A stretch of DNA of 64,000 nt from JAMQPK01 sp963782595 (lineage in GTDB: Bacteria; Acidobacteriota; Vicinamibacteria; Vicinamibacterales; JAMQPK01). The notes below the pieces were generated by a model, which did not search any database, was not told the DNA's origin, and was given only the letters and a program-made list of their open reading frames with translations. Positions 58,796 to 64,000 of this stretch are shown piece after piece (the first letter of the stretch is position 1; each line of letters opens with the position of its first letter). The DNA lies in assembly GCA_963782595.1 (NCBI GenBank), contig CAWAKJ010000005.1:806001-870000 (forward strand), in the 5' to 3' direction. The translations under genes and the position numbers were made by a program.

Positions 58796-60940
58796 ATGAA
58801 ACCGACGTCCCGCCCAATCCTGACCGCGATGCTATGCGCGGCCGCTGTGACCGGCCAGTTCGTCGCTGCCAAGGCGACCCGGGACGCGCTGTTTCTTACC
58901 TCTCTAAGCTTTCACGCGCTGCCCACGATGCTCGTCGCAGCGTCGGTCTGTTCGATCCTGCTGGTCGCGGCGCACGCGCGGTGGGCCGCCAGAACATCCC
59001 CCTCAACGTTGATTCAAATCCTCTTTGCCGTCAGCGGTTTGCTGTTCTTCGGCGAATGGGTCGTCCGGGTCAGCGCGCCGGCGGCAACTGCCGTGTTGCT
59101 CTTTCTGCATACGTCGGCCATGGGGCCGCTGCTCACGTCGGGCTTCTGGCTGATCGCCACCGAGCGCTTCGATCCGCGCACGGCGAAACGGCGGTTCGGC
59201 CAGATCACCGGAGCCGGCACCCTGGGCGGTCTCCTTGGGGCGCTGGTCTCCGAGCGAGTCGCCGCGACCCTGGGTGCCCCTGTCATGTTGCTCGTGCTCG
59301 GCGGCCTTCAGCTTCTGACGGTCTGGCTGTTTTCGCGTTTTGCTGCTGCCGCCGAGACCGCCGAACCCGAACACGCCTCTGCGATGCCGCACGGAGCGGG
59401 CCTCGCGCCTGGCACTTCGACGGCGCGATCGGGCCTCCGCACGATTGCGCAGGCACCGCATCTGCGGCATCTCGTGGCCCTGGTCCTGCTGGGCTCCACG
59501 AGCACCGCGTTGCTCGACTATCTGTTCAAGGCGAAGGCGGTAGAAGCGATCGGAACTGGCGACGAGCTCCTGCGCTTCTTCGCCCTCTATTATGCTGCAA
59601 CCGGTCTCATAACGTTCACGCTGCAGATGGTTTCGAGCCGTGTCGCGCTCGAGCGATTCGGGCTGGGGCTGACCACGAGCACGCCCTCCATCGCGCTCCT
59701 GGCAGGCAGCGTCGGCGGGCTGATTACTCCCGGCTTCGGCAGTCTGATGGCGGCCCGGGCGGGCGAGGCGATTTTCCGCGGGTCGTGGTTTCGCGCCGGG
59801 TACGAGCTCTTCTACACGCCGATTCCGGCCGCCGAGAAACGCGCCGTCAAGTCGATTGTCGATGTGGGCGTCGATCGCGCGGGCGACGCCTTCGGTGGCG
59901 GGCTCATTCGCCTGGCCGCACTGTTGGCGCCGGCGATTCAGTCTTCCACAATCTTGTGGATGGCGATTGCCAGCTCGGCCGTCGCGATCCTCGCGGCAAG
60001 CCGTCTGAACCACTGGTACGTGCGCACCCTCGGGTCGAGCCTGGTTTCGCAGGCGCCCCGCCTTGGTCGATCGGAAACGGAAGGCCAGTTGACCCGGAGC
60101 ATGCTGCTCAAGGTGCGGAGCTCGAATCGGGCCATGGCCCATAAGGCTCCCGACGACACAGATGACGCGCACGCGTTGCGCTCGTTCAGCCGTTCGCGCG
60201 CAATCGAGGTGCTGTCCAGAGAAGAGGGGCTGAGCCCCGTGCTCGTCTCGACTGCCATTCCCATGCTGGCCGGTCCGCTGGGCGATTACGCACACTTCGC
60301 GCTCCGTAAAGTGGCGGAGGAGCGGGTAGGGCAGCTCACAGACGCGCTGCTCGATCCGAATCAGAACCACGTGATCCGACGGGAACTGGCCCGCGTCCTC
60401 TCGATTGGCGTCTCTCAGCGCGCGGTGGACGGCCTGCTGCTGGCCCTCGACGACAAGCGTTTCGGCGTACGGTATCAGTCCGCGAGGTCGCTTGCGATGA
60501 TTCTTGCGAGGAATCCGCGAGTTCGCATCGATCGCGATCGGATTCTCGAGGTCGTTGTTCGAGAAGTCGCGGCCGAGCGTCCCGTGTGGGAAAGCCGCCG
60601 TCAGCTCGAAGGGGCCTTCAACGAGTCGCGCCTGGACGAATTTGTGCGCGATCGCGCCGGAGACAGCCTTTCACACGTCTTCACATTGTTGTCACTCATC
60701 CTGCCCAGTCAACCGCTCCAAATCGCCTTCCAGAGCCTGCAAAGCACAGACGGCCGCCTTCGAGGGACAGCGCTCGAGTACCTCGAAGGCGTGCTCCCCG
60801 CCGAAATACGGCAGCAGGTCTGGCCCTTCCTCGTTCACGGGAGCACGCCGCGCTCCCCCCAGCCGCACGACGAAATCATCGCCAATCTGCTTCGCTCCAG
60901 CTCCTCGGTCACGCTGCAAGGGATAGCCGCCGCCCGGTAG
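58796..60940 (+). CDS. ATP/ADP-translocase-like membrane protein with C-terminal HEAT-like repeats
   Basis: The product has 714 residues. There are about 11-12 hydrophobic segments over residues 1-430 in the pattern of NTT/Tlc nucleotide transporters or MFS relatives, e.g. LPTMLVAASVCSILLVAAHA, GTLGGLLGALVSERVAA and the amphipathic start ATRDALFLTSL. From about 455 to the end it is soluble and helical with HEAT-like pairs (RELARVLSIGVSQRAVDGLLLALDDKRFGVRYQSARSLAMI). A similar fused form is known in some uncharacterised bacterial NTT homologues. The start may be slightly further in, because the intergenic space to the kinase gene is only 21 bases. It is the first of three codirectional genes. 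Confidence 0.75.
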   Translation: MKPTSRPILTAMLCAAAVTGQFVAAKATRDALFLTSLSFHALPTMLVAASVCSILLVAAHARWAARTSPSTLIQILFAVSGLLFFGEWVVRVSAPAATAVLLFLHTSAMGPLLTSGFWLIATERFDPRTAKRRFGQITGAGTLGGLLGALVSERVAATLGAPVMLLVLGGLQLLTVWLFSRFAAAAETAEPEHASAMPHGAGLAPGTSTARSGLRTIAQAPHLRHLVALVLLGSTSTALLDYLFKAKAVEAIGTGDELLRFFALYYAATGLITFTLQMVSSRVALERFGLGLTTSTPSIALLAGSVGGLITPGFGSLMAARAGEAIFRGSWFRAGYELFYTPIPAAEKRAVKSIVDVGVDRAGDAFGGGLIRLAALLAPAIQSSTILWMAIASSAVAILAASRLNHWYVRTLGSSLVSQAPRLGRSETEGQLTRSMLLKVRSSNRAMAHKAPDDTDDAHALRSFSRSRAIEVLSREEGLSPVLVSTAIPMLAGPLGDYAHFALRKVAEERVGQLTDALLDPNQNHVIRRELARVLSIGVSQRAVDGLLLALDDKRFGVRYQSARSLAMILARNPRVRIDRDRILEVVVREVAAERPVWESRRQLEGAFNESRLDEFVRDRAGDSLSHVFTLLSLILPSQPLQIAFQSLQSTDGRLRGTALEYLEGVLPAEIRQQVWPFLVHGSTPRSPQPHDEIIANLLRSSSSVTLQGIAAAR

Positions 60941-61035
60941 GTGGTTGGTAGTTGGTGGTTCGTGGTTAGTGCCGTGACCTGCGGCCTCAACTCGCGCCTT
61001 CTGACTACCACCCACCACTAACCACCAACCACCCA
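60940..61035. repeat. GGTTGGTAGTTGG word repeat
   Basis: GTGGTTGGTAGTTGGTGGTT is followed by ACTACCACCCACCACTAACC, a word-then-complement hairpin between the two translocase-like genes. The second arm runs up to 61035. Confidence 0.7.
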
Positions 61036-61106
61036 CCGCCCCCCATTGCGGGGTTTCCCGCCCGTTGTCGCGTTAACAGCCAGAACCTGGAATAGGAGCG
61101 ACATCA

Positions 61107-63593
61107 ATGACCCGAAGTGCCGTAAACCAAGCGTCCGAAAAGTCCTGGCTGGACCGCACGTTTTCGATCTTTGCGGAGGTGCGAGCCGGTGAAGGCGCTA
61201 CGGCGGCGCTCATGCTGGCGAACATCTTTCTGCTGCTCGTCTGCTACTCGGTCATCAAGACGGTCCGCGAGCCGCTGATTCTGCTCGGCGGGGGTGCAGA
61301 AGTCCGGTCCTATGCGGCAGCCGGACAGGCGCTGCTCCTGATGGGATTCGTGCCGGTCTACAGCTGGTTCGCCAGCCGCGTCGATCGGGCGAAGCTGCTC
61401 GTGGGCGTGACGGTGTTTTTCATCGCCTGCGTCGAACTGTTCGCGATGGCCGTGTCGGCGCGCATGCCGTATGTCGGCGTCGCCTTCTTCATCTGGGTGG
61501 GGATCTTCAATGTGTCGCTGGTGGCGCAGTTCTGGTCCTTTGCCAACGACATCTACAGCAAGGAAGCCGGCGAGCGCGTGTTTCCGATCATCGTGATCGG
61601 CATGACCGCGGGGGCGCCGCTGGGCTCATTTATTGCCGGCCATCTGTTCCGATCGGGGATCACGCCGAATCTCATCCTCCACATCTCGGCGGCGCTGCTG
61701 TCGGTGAGCGTGCTCATTTATCTCTGGATCAATGCCAGACACGAAGAGCGCGCCGGCGTTCCGGAGTCGACGATGACCGCCGCGGGGGGATTCAAGCTCG
61801 TGCTCGCAAGCCCGTACCTCCGGCTGATTGCGGCGCTGATCGTGTTGCTGAACGTCGTGAATACCACTGGCGAGTATGTCGTCGCGCGGCTCCTTACCGC
61901 TCAGGTGAACGAGCTCGCGGCAGCCGATGCGGCCTTCAACAAGCAGGCGTATATCGGGTCGTTCACCGGCGACTATCAGTTCTGGGTCAACGTGCTGGCG
62001 TTCCTGCTGCAGGCATTCGTCAGCTCTCGCCTCATCAAGTATCGCGGCCTCAGTGCGGCGCTCCTTGCACTGCCGCTCGTCGCTCTCGGCGGCTACGCGA
62101 TCATCGCCGCAGGCGTCGGCCTGTCGGTCGTTCGCTGGATCAAGACGGCAGAGAACGCGACCGACTACTCGATTATGAACACCGCCCGTCAGCTGCTGTG
62201 GCTGCCGACGAGTCGCGAGGAGAAGTACAAGGCGAAGCAGGCCATCGACGCGTTCTTCATGCGCGGAGGCGATCTTCTCTCCGCGGTGGTGGTCTACACA
62301 GGTTCCCGCATGCTGCATCTGACGGTGGAGCAGTTCGCCATCGCCAACATTGTCCTTACTGTCATCTGGATTGGAGTTGCCTTCATGATTCTCGAACCAC
62401 GCCGGTCATTTCCGCGGCTGTCCCTGCGGCCCGCTGCCGCGGCGGTCCTGGTTGTGGCGATGGTTGCCCTCGCCACGACCGCCTTCGCGCAGGAGACGCG
62501 CGAAGCGGAGAGAGCCGCCCAGCAGGCGCAAAAAGCGACCGAGCTGCGCCCCTATGAACCCACGGTGCTCGAGCGCCGCATCGAGAAGATCGGCAATCTT
62601 CTCAACTCGAAGAAGGGCCCGATGTATCCCTTCATCGGCAGTGTGTTTTCCGGCGGCGGAATGGCACTCGGTCCCGGCTATGTCGCGCGCTTCGGCGACA
62701 CGGGCGAGTTCGACGCACACGCGGCCTGGTCGCTGAGAAACTACAAGACGGCCGAAACCACGTTCAAGCTGCCGAAATTCGCCAACAACCGCGTCGGTGT
62801 CGAGATGCGGGCGAGCTGGCTGGATGCGCCGAAGATGGCGTTCTACCGGAATGGGAACGATTCGCTGAAGAGCGAGCGTGGCGACCTCTCCTACCGGACG
62901 ACGACAGTTGGGGTCTCGACGCGAGTCCAGGCCGCGCCGTTCTTCGCGGTGGGCGGAGGACTCGATGCGATCGAAATGGAGACGGCGGCGACCACGACGA
63001 CGGCTGCCACCGACCTGTCGCTCGTGGCGGCGAACCCGTCTTACCGTCGCGGACACGTGTTTGCGGAGGTCGACTGGCGCACCTCTCCCGGCTATACGAC
63101 CCGCGGCGGCCTCTATCGCGTGGACTGGTCCGACTATCGTCAGACGAACGCGGGAACGCTCAGCTTCAACCGAGTCGATGCCGAAGTGCAGCAGTTCATT
63201 CCGATTCTCCGCGAGAGCTCGGTGATCGCGCTCCGCGCCCTCGCGTCGTCCACGAACACCGCGGCAGGAGAGAGCGTGCCCTATGTGCTGCTGCCCGACC
63301 TGGGAGGCAGCCACACGCTGCGCGGGTACTCCACCTGGCGCTTCCGCGATCGCAACCGCGTGCACCTGACTGGTGAGTATCGCTGGAGAGCGGGGCATTT
63401 CCTTGACATGGCGCTCTTCATGGACGCCGGCCAGGTGGCTCCCCGGTTCAGCAACGTTGATTTCAAGAACTTCAAAAAAACCTACGGCGTCGGCATGTCC
63501 TTTCACACGCCCATCAGCACTGTGACGCGCATTGAAGTTGCGCGTTCGAGCGAAGCGACGAGCCTGCTGTTCTCGTTCAGCCCGAGCTTCTAA
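61107..63593 (+). CDS. Fusion: ATP/ADP-translocase-like transporter + internal signal peptide + Omp85-like barrel
   Basis: The product has 828 residues. Residues about 1-425 form a membrane domain of the NTT/Tlc type (KTVREPLILLGGGAEVRSYAAAGQALLLMGF, ALSVIWIGVAFMIL-like last helix). At 427-462 comes MILEPRRSFPRLSLRPAAAA, then a hydrophobic stretch ending TTAFAQ, a classic signal peptide with an AFA cleavage site. Residues 462-828 are a periplasmic helix and a barrel whose end (GGSHTLRGYSTWRFRDRNRVHLTGEYRW..DAGQV) is typical of Omp85/BamA surface-antigen domains. ATG 62385 with GGAG upstream could also start the barrel alone. AGGAGCGACATCA precedes ATG 61107. Confidence 0.85.
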   Translation: MTRSAVNQASEKSWLDRTFSIFAEVRAGEGATAALMLANIFLLLVCYSVIKTVREPLILLGGGAEVRSYAAAGQALLLMGFVPVYSWFASRVDRAKLLVGVTVFFIACVELFAMAVSARMPYVGVAFFIWVGIFNVSLVAQFWSFANDIYSKEAGERVFPIIVIGMTAGAPLGSFIAGHLFRSGITPNLILHISAALLSVSVLIYLWINARHEERAGVPESTMTAAGGFKLVLASPYLRLIAALIVLLNVVNTTGEYVVARLLTAQVNELAAADAAFNKQAYIGSFTGDYQFWVNVLAFLLQAFVSSRLIKYRGLSAALLALPLVALGGYAIIAAGVGLSVVRWIKTAENATDYSIMNTARQLLWLPTSREEKYKAKQAIDAFFMRGGDLLSAVVVYTGSRMLHLTVEQFAIANIVLTVIWIGVAFMILEPRRSFPRLSLRPAAAAVLVVAMVALATTAFAQETREAERAAQQAQKATELRPYEPTVLERRIEKIGNLLNSKKGPMYPFIGSVFSGGGMALGPGYVARFGDTGEFDAHAAWSLRNYKTAETTFKLPKFANNRVGVEMRASWLDAPKMAFYRNGNDSLKSERGDLSYRTTTVGVSTRVQAAPFFAVGGGLDAIEMETAATTTTAATDLSLVAANPSYRRGHVFAEVDWRTSPGYTTRGGLYRVDWSDYRQTNAGTLSFNRVDAEVQQFIPILRESSVIALRALASSTNTAAGESVPYVLLPDLGGSHTLRGYSTWRFRDRNRVHLTGEYRWRAGHFLDMALFMDAGQVAPRFSNVDFKNFKKTYGVGMSFHTPISTVTRIEVARSSEATSLLFSFSPSF

Positions 63594-63605
63594 GGAGAAT
63601 CGAAC

Positions 63606-64000
63606 ATGAGAACCACACGAACCATCAAATTGCTTGCCGCGCTCGTCGGTGCGGTTGCCGTTGCAGTAACCGGCTCGATGCTCACATCCGCCGCATCGCC
63701 GAAGTTCTATCCAGACGATCCGGTCTGGATCGAGCGGGAGACGCAGGACGCGTCGAGCATCGAGTCGCTCGAGGTCGACCTCTTCGTCGACCTGGCGTCA
63801 AACCTCGTCGCGGGAACCAAAGCACCAGCGGTGCGCCGGGCCGCGAACATCAACACGGTTGACGAAGTACCGGATTCGAGCTGGTTCACCAATCGACTCG
63901 GCCATCGTGCGATGACCCCGCAGGAGATCGCGAAAGGGCCGAACACCACCAGTGGACCCGCCGCTGGCGCCTGGACGATTACCTCGTCCAAGAGCGATGG
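63606..64000 (+). CDS. Secreted hypothetical protein, 5' part (runs out of window)
   Basis: Only 131 codons are seen. AAGGAGAATCGAAC precedes ATG, and an export signal (TIKLLAALVGAVAVAVTGSMLTSAAS) is followed by a soluble region with SPKFYPDDPVWIERETQDASSIE and DEVPDSSWFTNRLGHRAMTPQEIAKG. It lies 12 bases after the fusion gene, so the three genes form an operon. The family is not recognised from the visible part. It could be the substrate or periplasmic partner of the barrel. Confidence 0.75.
   Translation, partial: MRTTRTIKLLAALVGAVAVAVTGSMLTSAASPKFYPDDPVWIERETQDASSIESLEVDLFVDLASNLVAGTKAPAVRRAANINTVDEVPDSSWFTNRLGHRAMTPQEIAKGPNTTSGPAAGAWTITSSKSD

Overview
The window is a high-GC bacterial chromosome segment with no plasmid, phage or conjugation genes. 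Its gene content fits an Acidobacteriota lineage, probably close to Vicinamibacteria. The pointers are many TPR-tailed Ser/Thr kinases with a partner ECF-like sigma factor, secreted proteins ending in AQ-type signal peptides, a PadR-PspC pair, and abundant repeat-filled intergenic spaces. The taxonomy is inferred from gene content and style; there is no rRNA gene here to confirm it.

Layout. 1-9 kb: the end of a GMC oxidoreductase, a secreted protein with an HExxGH motif, an ABC ATPase, a cytochrome c-like protein, an RRM RNA-binding protein, PadR-PspC and a PAS-GAF histidine kinase. 9-15 kb: tmRNA with a divergent GIY-YIG gene, an orphan ExbD, a large lytic transglycosylase, an aminotransferase and an outer-membrane barrel. 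15.8-19.5 kb: a two-gene ABC exporter. 19.6-33.4 kb, minus strand: a conserved housekeeping block read as envC, ctpA-like, HU, tRNA-Val, thrS, infC, rpmI, rplT, pheS, pheT, zapB-like, zapA, 6S RNA, rny, thiL and a 3D-domain protein. 33.5-35 kb: ruvX and mltG. 35-39.4 kb: small proteins, a TetR regulator, a truncated CadC-like regulator and a MocR regulator. 39.4-43.6 kb: the biotin operon bioB-bioF-bioA-bioD, with every junction overlapping. 43.9-50.4 kb: a tandemly duplicated cassette of a secreted subtilase with 15 copies of an NIVWG repeat plus an overlapping GNAT acetyltransferase. 50.5-58.8 kb: an MFS transporter, then two paralogous TPR kinases, an ECF-like sigma factor and a PAP2 phosphatase as one minus-strand operon. 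58.8-64 kb: two ATP/ADP-translocase-like membrane proteins, one with C-terminal HEAT-like repeats and one fused through an internal signal peptide to an Omp85-like outer-membrane barrel, then the start of a secreted protein.

Three themes stand out. The NIVWG subtilase/GNAT cassette and the transporter-barrel fusion are the best candidates for undescribed systems. Most intergenic gaps hold short degenerate words followed by their own reverse complements, with a different word at each locus. Some of these repeats, together with a GGGGTCTGACCCC palindrome, have entered coding sequences in frame at domain linkers (two ABC exporters, pheT, the bioF/bioA junction). Many genes also have a -10 box only 4-12 bases before the start codon, which suggests leaderless or nearly leaderless transcripts.
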